From assembly GCA_947568835.1 (NCBI GenBank), contig OX387605.1:186001-250000 (forward strand): DNA of 64,000 bases, read 5' to 3'. The translations under genes and the position numbers were made by a program. This document shows, piece after piece, positions 46,601 through 58,074 of this stretch (position 1 is its first letter; the number at the start of each line of letters is the position of its first letter). The notes beneath the pieces were generated by a model. It was not told where the DNA came from. It ran no database searches and saw only the letters and a list, made by a program, of their open reading frames with translations. Source of the stretch: Protonemura montana. Taxonomy: Eukaryota > Arthropoda > Insecta > Plecoptera > Nemouridae.

Positions 46601-48092
46601 CGGTCCTTGGTGCTGTTGGACAGGAGCAGCCAACACAGTGTGTCAAAGTGACAAGGCTAAGCGGTGGCCAGTCCTTGGTGCTGTTGTACAGGAGCAGCCA
46701 ACACAGTGTGTCAAAGTGACAAGGCTAAGCGGTGACCGGTTCTTGGTGCTGTTGGACAGGAGCAGCCAACACAGTGCGTCAAAGTGACAAGGCTAAGCGG
46801 TGGCCGGTCCTTGGTGCTGTTGGACAGGAGCAGCCAACACAGTGTGTCAAAGTGACAAGGCTAAGCGGTGGCCGGTCCTTGGTGCTGTTGGACAGGAGCA
46901 GCCAACACAGTGTGTTAAAGGGACAAGGCTAAGCGGTGGCCGGTTCTTGGTGCTGTTTTATTTATTTATTTATTTATTTATTTATTGGTTGGACAGGAGC
47001 AGCCAACACAGTGCGTCAAAGTGACAAGGCTAAGCGGTGGCCGGTCCTTGGTGCTGTTGGACAGGAGCAGCCAACACAGTGTGTCAAAGTGACAAGGCTA
47101 AGCGGTGGCCGGTCCTTGGTGCTGTTGGACAGGAGCAGCCAACACAGTGTGTCAAAGTGACAAGGCTAAGCGGTGGCCGGTCCTTGGTGCTGTTGGACAG
47201 GAGCAGCCAACACAGTGTGTCAAAGTGACAAGGCTAAGCGGTGGCGGGTCCTTGGTGCTGTTGGACAGGAGCAGCCAACACAGTGTGTCAAAGTGACAAG
47301 GCTAAGCGGTGGCCGGTCCTTGGTGCTGTTGTACAGGAGCAGCCAACACAGTGTGTCAAAGTGACAAGGCTAAGCGGTGGCCGGTCCTTGGTGCTGTTGG
47401 ACAGGAGCAGCCAACACAGTGTGTTAAAGGGACATGGCTTAGACAAGGCTAAGTGGGTTGATGATGTTGTTGCAGGGCAAGTGCCTCGCAGGGGTGTGAG
47501 ACCCTCGTCACCTGTTGCTGCCTCCGCTCGGCTGCGAGACCACGATGATGACAAGTACAAGCGTCGCACTCCTGCCGAGCTCATCGGCCGCTGGTCCAAG
47601 TGAGTTACCCCATCATGTGTTTTTACATTTCCACACTTATTTCTTGTTAATACGTCACCTTGCTCTATAATACTTTTCTTTCCTAATTTTCTTTCTATAA
47701 AACCTTGTCTAGTTTGATCCACCCCCTATCTCTTTCCATGCTTTCCACTCCCAAAACTATTTGTAGCAATATAAATAGTTAATGCTTAACAGAACTGCTA
47801 TGGAAAAGTTAATATGATTTGGTTTTCAACAAAGGTGATAATATGTTTGAAATTATTTTACAAGAGAACTTGACTTACGCCGACCATCTTGTTGCTCAGA
47901 TCATGGCTTGGCGGAAGCGCTCGCAGCGGTACTCCTCCCCGGCGCCGCTGGGTAGTTGCGCTGGCTGCGCTGGCTGCGCTGGCTCTCCTGGTGGCGCTGT
48001 TTTCCTGGGCCGGTGCTCGTGCGACTCAGGACGACCCGAGCTTTGACCCGCATCACAATCCCAACGTCCGCATCGCAGACGTGCCGGCCTGA
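43613..48092 (+). CDS. ZFPL1: Zinc finger protein-like 1 (cis-Golgi membrane protein), six exons, complete
   Basis: ZFPL1 is a cis-Golgi integral membrane protein with two cytosolic zinc-binding domains; in vertebrates it binds GM130 and supports cis-Golgi assembly. Exons: 43,613-43,714; 43,802-43,913; 44,361-44,554; 44,852-44,987; 47,476-47,599; 47,900-48,092. Phases fit, giving 286 aa (human about 310). The N-terminus is near-identical to the family: [19 protein letters not shown], then NVCEHC. Next comes [17 protein letters not shown], a RING-like CELC...YHWSCL...ACPAC with IFPP, and the family block [12 protein letters not shown] (about 125-136). Residues about 137-220 are a low-complexity linker with DDDKYKRR. 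A single transmembrane segment at about 240-260 ([14 protein letters not shown]) follows RRR, with a short lumenal tail [14 protein letters not shown]. Intron 4 is almost wholly a 68-bp minisatellite. Confidence is very high from the conserved blocks. Confidence 0.96.
45062..47445. repeat. 68-bp minisatellite in ZFPL1 intron 4 (about 35 copies)
   Basis: The unit contains AAGGCTAAGCGGTGGCCGG, TCCTTGGTGCTGTTGGACAG and GAGCAGCCAACACAGTGTG. One unit is split by a (TTTA)n run at about 46,956-46,985. A rearranged final unit ends about 30 bp before the exon 5 acceptor. The many 63-codon open frames across the array are by-products of the repeat. Confidence 0.97.
46956..46988. repeat. (TTTA)n microsatellite inside the 68-bp array
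   Basis: About seven TTTA units interrupt GCTGTTGGACAGG of the 68-bp repeat. GGTTGG follows the run, so a short insertion then expansion is likely. Confidence 0.9.
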
Positions 48093-49605
48093 GCCTTGCA
48101 TTCACCTCCTCGGAGCCGATAACGACCTCATTTCCCTTCGCAAGCTTCGGGCGAGGCCGGCATCTACCAGTGGACGTCTCTCATTTGCCCGGCTCCCGAG
48201 TCCAAAGAGCCCAACCAAGTGTGGCAAAATTTCCTGGCAACGGACCTTGGAGGGCTCGTTGAATTGTTATAGGCACTTTAGATGGTGCTCACGTTGATCA
48301 TTCGTCACATTTGTTTCCGTTGTTTCTTTGTAAGTTAGGGGATTATTTTGTAATATTATATATTGTTTGAATAGCATATGACACGGCAAAGTTTAACAAA
48401 GCTTTTTATGTTTCTCTGTCTAACCCTTTGTCTCTTCCAAGTCCCAAACTAGTTACCTTTTACCGTTGGTTTCACAGAATATTGACGTTGTTGTGCATGT
48501 CTACCTTGCACCCAAGTGGAAAATATTTTGAGTGTCAGATGCATCGTAGTTCTCCATGCCCTCGTGGACCCATCGCACTGCAGATGTATACAACGATTAA
48601 AATCCAGGCGCAGCACACAACATTGGCAGCAAGTCAGCGTAGAAACGTTGCATTGAAAATTGAGGCATTGCATTTAACACAAACATAACCTTTTCTTGAA
48701 GTGTATCTATCCTTCACTGCCTCACTTCCCTAATCAGAATCAAATATGTTTTTAATCAAATTGAAAATGTATTTCACCCATTTGCAGTGAAATGCCATCC
48801 AGAACTATCTCATTCTAGGTCTCAATTATTTCTTCTTTTGTTATAATTTTTGTAAAAGAAATTGTTACCAAGGTAAACACATAAATTCATGAATTCGAAT
48901 TATCAATTTAAAACAGAACTTCATAATGTGAAATCCTGCAATTCTGTGTATTTTGAGAATTTGTTAATTTCTAAAAAGAACTTCAAGGAACATCTTAATT
49001 ATCAAGTGAGTAGGTACACGATTTATCTTTCATTGGGATTCTGTCGACAGACAACATAAAGTACTTCACTATTTCGTCTGCCGGACAACTAAATCTTGGT
49101 ACATATACTTGATAAATTACTTCATATTTAGCTTTACTGTTTTTAGTAATAACTAAAACCCATTCTTTTCTCTGTTTACAAGTAAGTTTACCTCATGAAT
49201 TTACCATTAGAAGACATAAGCCGAATTATTCACTCCGATTTCAAGATTAAACAAGACTGACGTCGTCTTTACGATATTTTTTCTATCGGATGGGCATACA
49301 TGCGTGTTCCGACCTATCTCAATGTCTCGTACATTATCTGCTCGAAGTGCGATGACCAAATCTTATAATCGAATAGAGGCCCTGAACGGACCTTGCTCTG
49401 AACTTGCTCTGAAGGGCTCTTGTTAGCAAAACATTTCCTTTTCTTTTAGATCGCAGCAAGGGGTCGCAGGGAGTTGGCTTTCTCATACACTCGTCGTTCA
49501 TCGTAGTGGTTTGAGCATCTTTAAGCTCATCTCAAAGCTCACTGCAAATCTAATGATTGACGTCATATGTGGCTGACGTTTATCGGAATTCGGGAAGAAA
49601 AGTGA
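48093..49605. other. ZFPL1 3' UTR and intergenic sequence
   Basis: No clear AATAAA close to the ZFPL1 stop. The remaining sequence is AT-rich with no recognised gene. Near 49,448 a CTTTTCTTTTAG acceptor-like site precedes GC-richer sequence, so an upstream exon of the following open frame could lie here. Confidence 0.4.
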
Positions 49606-50397
49606 CTCCCACGGCGACGTCACGACCGCATCGCGACGTCTACCCAGTCAGCCTCCGCCGACCCCAATTCTGCGAGAGATCGCCACCCTTCGATCACCGT
49701 TGTCAATAAACTCGAAATCAATCTCAAAAGTAGGTCTGGGTCCGTCGAGGCTTTAACTGGGCTCCGTTATCCCCAGAATACCTCGACGGACCCCAGGGTC
49801 AATTTTGGTGAAGAACTAATTTTTGCCAAATGCGCGGAGGTGTACGCCAAGCGTGTGCGGCGGCCGTATAAAGATTTTCACTGGACTACTTCCGCCGCAT
49901 TCGGCGAGCGGCTGCAAGGACCGAGACATCAAGTGACGGTCCACGAGCTCCACGTTACTTCGAGCGTCGCGTCGCTTCAGCTTACGAGCAGGTGTGTTTC
50001 TCGGCTGAACGATTGTTGCGGCGGACATTCCGAAATGGGCGTTTCTTTTGTTGCTCGCGGCCAAGCGGTGGCTGGAGGTGCCCCGACCAAGGATTTACAA
50101 GAATGGATTCAGAAAGTGCGAGTTAAGAAAAATACCATGCGACGCCAACGTAAGAGTAACTTGCGGCTGGAGGCCGTGCTAGCCTCGGCCCTGCGACGTG
50201 CCGAGACGGACCTGAGATGCAAACAGCTTCAACGGCGATCACGCTGGAGGCAGCTGCAGTCGGAGTTACGGATGATCGACGGCGTCACCGTGGCCCGGAG
50301 CACGCCCGAGCAGATGCAGTGGGACAAGACGAACGCCGATCTCGCCTCGCTCGACGCATTCATGTCTTCGCTGAACGGAGTCAAGACGTCGCGATGA
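49606..50397 (+). CDS. Unrecognised GC-rich open frame (up to 263 codons), probably an exon
   Basis: Not recognised. The frame is open from just after a TGA at 49,603-49,605 to TGA at 50,395-50,397. There is no early ATG; the first in-frame ATG is near 50,035. So the start is either a spliced upstream exon or that internal Met. The C-terminal half is highly charged and helix-prone (about 50,095-50,370: IQKVRVKKNTMRRQRKSN, RRAETDLRCKQLQRRSRWR, then MIDGVTVARSTPEQMQWDK), suggesting a basic coiled coil. GC content and codon regularity rise sharply compared with the flanks, favouring real coding sequence. A possible further exon follows at 50,462-50,592 (acceptor CTCCTTTGCAG, 43 codons to a TGA, VPRGSLWPGRGRVVAPDNG), but no good donor joins it. 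A poly(A) signal lies at 50,823. Confidence 0.45.
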   Translation, partial: LPRRRHDRIATSTQSASADPNSARDRHPSITVVNKLEINLKSRSGSVEALTGLRYPQNTSTDPRVNFGEELIFAKCAEVYAKRVRRPYKDFHWTTSAAFGERLQGPRHQVTVHELHVTSSVASLQLTSRCVSRLNDCCGGHSEMGVSFVARGQAVAGGAPTKDLQEWIQKVRVKKNTMRRQRKSNLRLEAVLASALRRAETDLRCKQLQRRSRWRQLQSELRMIDGVTVARSTPEQMQWDKTNADLASLDAFMSSLNGVKTSR

Positions 50398-50822
50398 CGA
50401 CACGACGGACGATTATGTGCAATCCATCTGTGATACTACTTGGTAATTTTCTCCTTTGCAGTCGGGCAAAGCGTTGATGATGAGCCTCGTGCCGCGGGGA
50501 TCGCTCTGGCCTGGGAGAGGTCGTGTCGTCGCCCCTGACAACGGCGACGGCAGCGTCTTCATTGGGACGCTATGGCGCTCAGGGTTTGGTTGATTCACAT
50601 TGAATTGATTATCTAAAAGTCATGATGACTATTGTTCCTTTTGTACGGAGGCGAGTGCCCCGTTCCCCCTTTTAGGGGTTATGTGGTCCTCTGTTTTTAA
50701 AGTGTTGAGCGGTGAGCAGCCGAGGAAATGTCTCGGGCGGCACTTGGAACGCGGTTGAGTCGCAGCTGCCACTGACCTACTTCGAAACAAGTATGATGTT
50801 GACGTAATGCTAAATGTTAGCC

Positions 50823-50828
50823 GAATAA
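50823..50828 (+). terminator. Candidate polyadenylation signal
   Basis: AATAAA (in CCGAATAAACGTGC) downstream of the open frame ending at 50,397. Confidence 0.5.
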
Positions 50829-53800
50829 ACGTGCTCTAAATGTAAACATGTTGCTCTTGTTGTGCATCCGTTATTCGGCGGTGCCAAATGCGCGCCGCCG
50901 CCGCTCTTGTCTGTGTGTTTCCAAGATGCCCTGCCTCCCAACCACCGGTTGCCGCCGCAGACCTCCGCAGCTCCGCCCCGCGAGAGGCTCGATGCAGGTT
51001 CCGTTGATTCGTCAGGTTAGCTCGTGATTGGACGGAAGCTCCGGTGTTGTTCGCTTCGGTCTCTTGTTTCTCAGGTGCTAGAGAGAGAGAGAAAGAGCGA
51101 GTTAATTGGAAACTACCGCGAGTAAGCCACTTCTCCTGGCGGCGGCCCTATGACGGCAGCGGAGGTCCCCGGCAACTGTCCCACGCACTCAGCGAGGTTG
51201 GCTGCATGCTCCCTAGATGGCACTGTATATCCCAGTCGCCGTGGAAAAGAAAGGGAGGGTTGTTCCGTTGATTGGCGTCGGTTTGGTGGGTGCAAAGTCC
51301 TGCTGCGAGACTGCGATTTGGAACGCGGCACCTTCTAGTCTACGAGGCAACCAAGGTAAGTGGTAAGCGTCGTGATTGGTGTTGAGCTCCAGGTCCGTGG
51401 ATCGAGCTAGCGGAGGCCGAGACAGAATCGAGAGCACAGCGAGCTCGAAGGATTGCAACAAGCGAGGTTGGAATGCAAGAATTTTTTTTTGTTTTTGTAA
51501 CAATATACGATATTATTATTGCGGCTTCCGGCCCTTTTGCGCTAACTGTGCTTCTTCGTTAAGTATTGTTTAGGCAGCCACATCGGTTTCGTGCCTGGGC
51601 CCAGCCGTGTAAACCCAAGCTACGTAGCACACGATATCTTAAAACGCAACGGCAGTTAAACATCTGCGGCATGGTGATCCACACTGCACTCCGTGGCCAC
51701 ACGTGGGGAGACAAGTAAAACAAGCAGGAAAAGGACACGATGTTCTAACTCATTTCCTTTTTAGCCTTTGGGCGCTCGTATGAACTTTTACTCTGCATAA
51801 GGTATTCTTTTTAGGTTTATTGAAAACTTCTTCGAATCATAAGAATCAGAGGACGGAATGCAATCCTAAATGCTGGGTGCCAAAGCGGTTTCCGAGGCAA
51901 GTGAGCAAAGGTTGCCGTCTGCGATAGTGAAACCGGTAAATGAGATCTGCAAACTATTTTTTTTTTCTCTTCTCTTTTTTCTTTTGTCAACAAGCCAAAG
52001 ACAGGACAACAGATGAGTGACAGTCTTTGAGGCAAGTAATGCAAGATAAGTCTATGTAGAGCCAGCAAAAGCAAGCCTAACTGGCAGTTGCGGGTGGCGA
52101 TCCTATTTCCCGTCTGCCTTTGGACGGCAGTGTTGTCTTGCCGAGTGTATTTCAGGATCACTAGAGCGAAAGATGCACTTGCTACACACATCCACCACGA
52201 CCATGCTATGCCCATGTGAAAGTCGCCAGCTGATCAGCTATTCGAGAAGTACAGTCAAATCTGCGTACAGGTATCGGCCATTGCGTAGTGTCATGGTAGC
52301 AGCGTGGAAATAGTTACAAATTCTTGATTGCTAAACGTATTCACCCTGGCCTTCGGGCTCTGTTCTTAACAATATGTTGTTAGTGGTGAGTGTATTTCAG
52401 GTTGCCTGCAATTGCCCAGAAGCGCTCTTAGCACCCGCCAACTAGAAAGGATTGAATCCGGTAGAATGAACAATTTTCGGCTCGAAGTCGTTAAATAAGA
52501 TGCCCACAGTTTCGATTGTTAAGCCACTGGATGAATTTTCTACAATCTGTGAAGGGTGGGCGATAAGGTTGCCAGCATCTGTTGATATTCTGCCCCAGTC
52601 TGCATTAACAAGATTTACACTCGAAGGACTTGACTCGGTGGCCTCAGGTTGGCAAGCGTGGCGATAAATCTGGAAACATCTTTCAACACTTAACGACTTC
52701 AGATTGCGGGAGAAAACAATGACACGTAACCAATCAGTAGGCTATCGTAACCTACTTGATTGCGAGTGATGGCGTGGAAATAGCAGGATAAAGGAATAAG
52801 TTTTTTTACTGATAGTTATTTTTCCGCAGCCTGCGGGCACTTGCGTAAACCTGTCGTACGAAGCTGGTGTGTTGTAGCTTTGTTTAGGAACCCTGATGAT
52901 GCCTGGCAGATCTTGTAATGGCAGTAGCAAGGAGGACGCGTGGCTGGTGAAATACGCAGCTTTTGCTCATGACATGTGCCGGGCTCAGAGACAAACGGAC
53001 AAGGCGGTGATGGCTGCAATACGAACGACAACGAAACAGTATTTCCTTGACTACAGAGGTATTCTATAGTTGGTTGCAGACTGTGCCAAATTATGAGTCA
53101 GTCAAAATAGCAGCCTTCGGGCATCTGCGTTAACCTGTCCTTTGCGACGAACGTGTTGTTAAGGTTTGTTTAGGAAATTGTTTCTGCTGTTCGAGATGAT
53201 CCGTACTGGCAACAATTGTGCCTATGCGAGAAGCTGCTTCTAAAATGAGAGACCGATTCAGCAACTACCTGGTGTACCCTTGGGGCTTCTCATGTTCTTA
53301 CTCTTCGCTTCAAGTAGGATTGCTATTGATTGTCGGGAAGAAACAACATGACAGAAATGCACAGTTGCTAATCATAGCAAGAAACCCCCGGGACTTTGAT
53401 TCAGTCAAGTGACACATGCGGCAAAGGATGTTGAATATCAGTGCGAGAGACTGCAACCCAACAACAATACTTCAGGATGAGAAGGACAACACTTTTTCGT
53501 ATTCTCTAGTTCTTAAACTTCGCGTCACAGTGGTTTATTTCAATTTGCAGGCTATCGAGGCAATCCCAGAAATATGCATTTGACTGATACGGAAGAAAGT
53601 GTGAGGATGCGATGCTACCTTAAATGCCTTTTTAGATTGCAGTCCCGAAATACGGTCTTGAGCGATTGGCGCCACTTGCAACTCGTCGTACCAGAGTCCC
53701 CAATTTCAGATGTGGAGAGGCAAATGGGTTTGGAAATCATCATTACCTTTCTCTTTTCCTCTTGTTTGCTGTAATCCATGGCATTATCGGTGTATTTCAG

Positions 53801-54242
53801 GTTGAAAACGAGTATGACTTTTACAAGATGCAGATAAATGAGCACGATTGTGGGAATAACACATCTTATGTGGCAGGAGATGAGCCTGTATTTTCAGCAA
53901 ACAAACAAAGCCGAAAGGGCAAACCCTGCTCATGCAGTTCAACATGGCTGCCAAAAAAACCAGGATATCAATTCTTTGCAGATTCATGCTCAAATGTCTA
54001 GAAGAGCACTCAAGAGATCTGCAATCTCACTAGGGCAAGCCAACTTTTATCAAAGTGGCGAATGATGGATTTACTGAGTTGGACATCAAATTGTACAAGC
54101 CAAATGCAACACAAATTCTTGGAAATTGGCAGAATTAGCTAAGCTAATTGGATAAGTCCTGTGCAGGATGGTCCTTCCATGAAGTGATAACATGCCTTAA
54201 AAGTACATGCAGTAAAACAACCGCCACTTGTTTATGGAGTGA

Positions 54243-54443
54243 ATGGTGCGGCTGGAGCGTGGCAAGGGCCTGATCAACGAGCACCCTTCTGCTACTAGTT
54301 CGCCCCAAGAGCTTCTTCGGGCTGAAATGTTTTTTTGTAGAGACGCGCTTAAAAGACAGATGCAAATTCTATGGATAGTCAGAGAAAAATTGGGCATAGG
54401 TCCGTTGACCATCTTGTGGGCGAAAGAGGAGGCACCGACGTGA
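54243..54443 (+). other. Short open frame, unknown
   Basis: A 66-codon frame starts at ATGGTGCGGCTGG and reads a charged peptide (MVRLERGKGLINEH...). No domain recognised; it may be an exon of the surrounding transcript or chance. Confidence 0.2.
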
Positions 54444-54711
54444 TAAAGATACTTACGACCCGTGGACACCGATGAATTCTTGCCGATTGGCGGTGTGCAT
54501 TGCAGGAATGTAGTCCCTACTTCGAGGCTTGTCATAAGGTACTTGTATCGATGCACTCGTACTTGACGTGGCCCGTCCCGTGTTTTAAAACGTTGGTATC
54601 TCTGTGCGCTTTGCGCTCCAGTCTTGCGCGCCGTGTTGCTGTTGGTCGATTCTCCGCATGCTGTCCCTTGTTTGCCAGTCACGCATGCTCGACGGCGCTT
54701 CTTAACAGGTG

Positions 54712-54717
54712 AATAAA
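54712..54717 (+). terminator. Candidate polyadenylation signal
   Basis: AATAAA in GTGAATAAACGTTTG, closely like the one at 50,823 (GAATAAACGT). Confidence 0.4.
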
Positions 54718-54769
54718 CGTTTGCACTTACTTGTTTTAAGCAATAGATTTGTTTTGTTCAGTATTTTAT

Positions 54770-55420
54770 GCCGTCCTGTTTCGACGTGCAATGTACATTC
54801 GTCCCGATCTCGTTTGCAATCGCTTTGTGTTATGTCTTTACGTGAAGTATTGAACATCTCGTTTGTAAGTGGTTTTGTCATGTCATAAGTTTGTCCCCGA
54901 TTCGTTTGCAATCGCTTTTACGTTTATATACACATGAAATTGTTAACAGTTTTGTTGCATTACGTGTACATTCGTCCCCATCTCGTTTGCAATCGCTTGG
55001 TGTAACGTCTTTACGTGAAGTGTTTTACGTCTCAAGTTTTCAGTGGATTTGTCATGTCTCGTAACGTTTGTCCCAGATTTGTCTGCAATCAGTTTCACGT
55101 ACATCAAATTGTAACTATTTTTGTTGCATTACGTAGTTGTGTCCCCGTCTCTCATGACCAAGTGTATCAAGTTTACGTGTCGTGGTGCGATTCACATCTT
55201 CCTCTTGTTTGTCCAGTATTACACATAAAATTGTAAGTAGTTCTGCGTTATGTACGCGTCTCAAACTTCTAAGTGTTTTTCCTTTTATTCGTCTGTCCAT
55301 TACGTACACGTCTGTCCATTACGTACACGTCTGTTTTCGTATTCTTCGGTTTGTCCCTACTATTGTTACGTCCCTACTATTGTTACGTCCCTCGTCTAAA
55401 GACTTCTTTTTCTCGTCTCA
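54770..55420. repeat. Old, degenerate tandem repeat of about 180-190 bp
   Basis: Shared words recur in order: ATTCGTCCC, ATCTCGTTTGCAATCGCTT, GTCTTTACGTGAAGT and GTTGCATTACGT at about 54,788-54,960 and 54,958-55,140, with a weaker third copy after it. It is much more diverged than the other arrays in the window. Confidence 0.6.
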
Positions 55421-56560
55421 TATTTTATGTCACGTGACAAATTTTTTTCGATTTGTATTTTCGTGTTCGCTTTTACCGTTGTCTACGTCTTGAAATACCA
55501 ATCTAAGGAGTTGTAATTTGTCCGTTTGTTACGTTAACTTTTGTACCACGACTGCATATAGCACTTTATGTCGTTCACATTGTTTTGTCTCTACTTTGGT
55601 CTACTTTAAAACATCATTGGCTTATTTTGTGAGTATTTTCCCACTCTCTTCATAACCGGCCATCGTAATCCGTAAGTCTACCAGTGTGGCATCTACTCCC
55701 ACACATAACTGTTTCATTGTGATGTAGATATATTACGATAATTCTTATTTTAATGCGCTACATATTTGAGCTTTTTGTGGTACTATTTATCAAATCACAC
55801 AATCTTACAATTTTCTTTTAACTTTGCTCTACTTTGTCTGAAATAATTCAGTCTTTTTGTAACAATGCTTTATTTTACTAGCGGCACGTCCCTGTGAAAA
55901 ATTGGGTTTGTGTCCACTTTTTTTTTGCGAGTTTTCGTACAAATTGTGTCCTTTATTTATCACCGGTGCCTTTTGTCTGATTTTTTGGAAAGCCTCGTAT
56001 TTTGGTAATTTCTTAATTCACTACATGTATTATCCATCCTACTTCAATCGTTGTTAACCAGCATCTAGCGCTGATATTATCAATTTTATTATTAGTTTCT
56101 TATCGACTCTGTTCTTCATATAGTTCTTGGACTCTGTTCTTCATATAGATCTTGGACTCTAGTTTATTTCATATGATATTTAATCTCTGCCAGATGTTTT
56201 CATTATTTCTTGGCTACGTTTATTTCTGTATTCGTCCTTGCTTGTGATCACTTAGAGCACTGTCAGCCCATGTGTTATTCGGATCACCAGTCTGCACCCG
56301 ACTGTCACGAGCCTCGGTTACAGGTACGCTCCGCCTTATTGGTCGAAGTCAATGTCAAACACAGGCGATGGAAGCTCGGGATATGCCGCGCACAACGGTT
56401 GACAGGTCGGAGCTCAGTAGGCGCCAGCATCAGGCAAAGTAGACATCGACAAAAAAAGAAGGGAGAAGGGGTAAGCTGTCGTTGCAGGGAGCGAATACAA
56501 CGCCTCGGGGGCCCAGGGTAGCTACACAATATGTCGGGCGATGAGTTGCCGACCGCCATC
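55421..56560. other. AT-rich sequence with one possible exon
   Basis: Mostly T-rich without genes. At about 56,205-56,321 a short frame reads a hydrophobic start and Cys-rich peptide (VFVLACDHLEHCQPMCYSD...) up to CAG|GTACGC, a good donor. It could be a signal-peptide exon, but there is no ATG in frame and no family match. Confidence 0.25.
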
Positions 56561-57188
56561 CATCCATCGGAGAGGCGCTGACATCCATCATAGAGGCGCT
56601 GACGTCATCGGAGAGGCGCTGACATCATCATAGAGGCGCTGACATCATCATAGAGGCGCTGACATCATCATAGAGGCGCTGACGTCATCGGAGAGGCGCT
56701 GACATCCATCATAGAGGCGCTGACATCATCGGAGAGGCGCTGACATCCATCATAGAGGCGCTGACATCATCATAGAGGCGCTGACATCCATCATAGAGGT
56801 GCTGACATCCATCATAGAGGTGCTGACATCCATCATAGAGGTGCTGACATCATCGGAGAGGCGCTGACATCCATCATAGAGGCGCTGACATCATCGGAGA
56901 GGCGCTGACATCATCGGAGAGGCGCTGACATCCATCATAGAGGCGCTGACGTCCATCATAGAGGCGCTGACATCATCGGAGAGGCGCTGACATCCATCAT
57001 AGAGGCGCTGACATCCATCATAGAGGCGCTGACATCCATCATAGAGGCGCTGACATCCATCATAGAGGCGCTGACATCCATCATAGAGGCGCTGACATCC
57101 ATCATAGAGGCGCTGACGTCCATCATAGAGGCGCTGACATCCATCATAGAGGCGCTGACATCATCATAGAGGCGCTGACATCATCATA
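56560..57188. repeat. 20/21-bp minisatellite (about 30 copies)
   Basis: Units are ATCATCATAGAGGCGCTGAC, ATCATCGGAGAGGCGCTGAC and a 21-bp form with ATCCATCATAG. Some units contain the palindrome TGACGTCA. Confidence 0.95.
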
Positions 57189-57189
57189 G

Positions 57190-57640
57190 GCAGGGAGCAG
57201 AAGAGGATTCCTTCCAGGTGGCAGTAGAAGAGGATTCCTTCCAGGTGGCAGCAGAAGAGGATTCCATCCAGGTGGCAGAAGATTTCTTCCAGGTGGCAGT
57301 AGAAGAGGATTCCTTCCAGGTGGCAGAAGATTTCTTCCAGGTGGCAGTAGAAGAGGATTCCTTCCAGGTGGCAGCAGAAGATTTCATCCAGGTGGCAGTA
57401 GAAGAGGATTCCTTCCAGGTGGCAGCAGAAGAGGATTCCATCCAGGTGGTAGAAGATTTCTTCCAGGTGGCAGTAGAAGAGGATTCCTACCAGGTGGCAG
57501 AAGATTTCATCCAGGTGGCAGTAGAAGAGGATTCCTTCCAGGTGGCAGCAGAAGAAGATTCCTTCCAGGTGGCAGCAGAAGAGGATTCCTTCCAGGAGGC
57601 AGCAGAATAGGATTCCTTCCAGGTGGCAGCAGAAGAAAGA
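57190..57640. repeat. 27-bp repeat array, block 1 (about 17 units)
   Basis: Unit AGAAGAGGATTCCTTCCAGG plus TGGCAGC, with 18-bp shortened units (AGAAGATTTC...). All frames are open over long stretches. Block tail: GTTAAGCGCCTAACGCAAGT at about 57,695. Confidence 0.94.
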
Positions 57641-57759
57641 AGGAGAAGTTAGAGTAAATTAAATGGGGAAAATCTGTTGTTTTTATCTTGATTTGTTAAG
57701 CGCCTAACGCAAGTCATACATTTCATGTCAGTTGAATTTGAGTGCAAAAGCTTGAAAAA

Positions 57760-58060
57760 AATTTATGCCAATACCAAAAAATTATGCCAATACCAAAAAA
57801 AAATAATAAAAAAAAATAATAAGAAAAATTGTAAAAAAAAAAAATAAAGCTAACACCAACAAAGTAGCCAAAAAAAATGCCAGCAGAAAAAAAAAAACAA
57901 GATAAAAAATGTGGCTAAAGGGTGTAAAATATATGCCAGCTGCAAAAAAAGTAGAACTAGAAAAAAGGAAAAAAATTTAACAAAAAAGTTTGGCAAAAGC
58001 ATTGCATTGTAAAAAAAAGGGTGATGAAAAAAGGGGGCGTAGAGAAAGTGTATCCCAAAT
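57760..58060. repeat. A-rich low-complexity tract
   Basis: Poly-A/AAAAATA-rich sequence with recurrent TATGCCA words. A similar A-rich tract with CATGCCAGCAGC follows block 2 at about 58,545-58,735. Confidence 0.8.
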
Positions 58061-58074
58061 ATGCTAGCTCTGAC

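Larger units (their letters stand above)
51040..54720 (+). ncRNA. Possible spliced non-coding transcript (host-gene-like region)
   Basis: This GC-richer block lacks long open frames but has repeated splice-like sites: AACCAAGGTAAGTGG (51,351) and TGTATTTCAGG at about 52,146, 52,390 and 53,788. A pyrimidine-rich start (GGTCTCTTGTTTCTCAG, about 51,058) and AATAAA at 54,712-54,717 could bound it. Two segments, 52,826-52,930 and 53,107-53,215, are diverged copies sharing GCGGGCA/TCGGGCA, AACCTGTC and TTTGTTTAGGAA. The second can form a 7-bp AATTGTT/AACAATT hairpin. That pattern fits a multi-exon ncRNA carrying duplicated small RNAs, but I cannot assign boxes H/ACA or C/D with confidence. Confidence 0.28.

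Noticed and set aside
45100-47364. Dozens of overlapping 63-codon frames in the 68-bp array
   Set aside because: The identical short frame recurs every 68 bp with the same stop; it is a repeat artefact within ZFPL1 intron 4.
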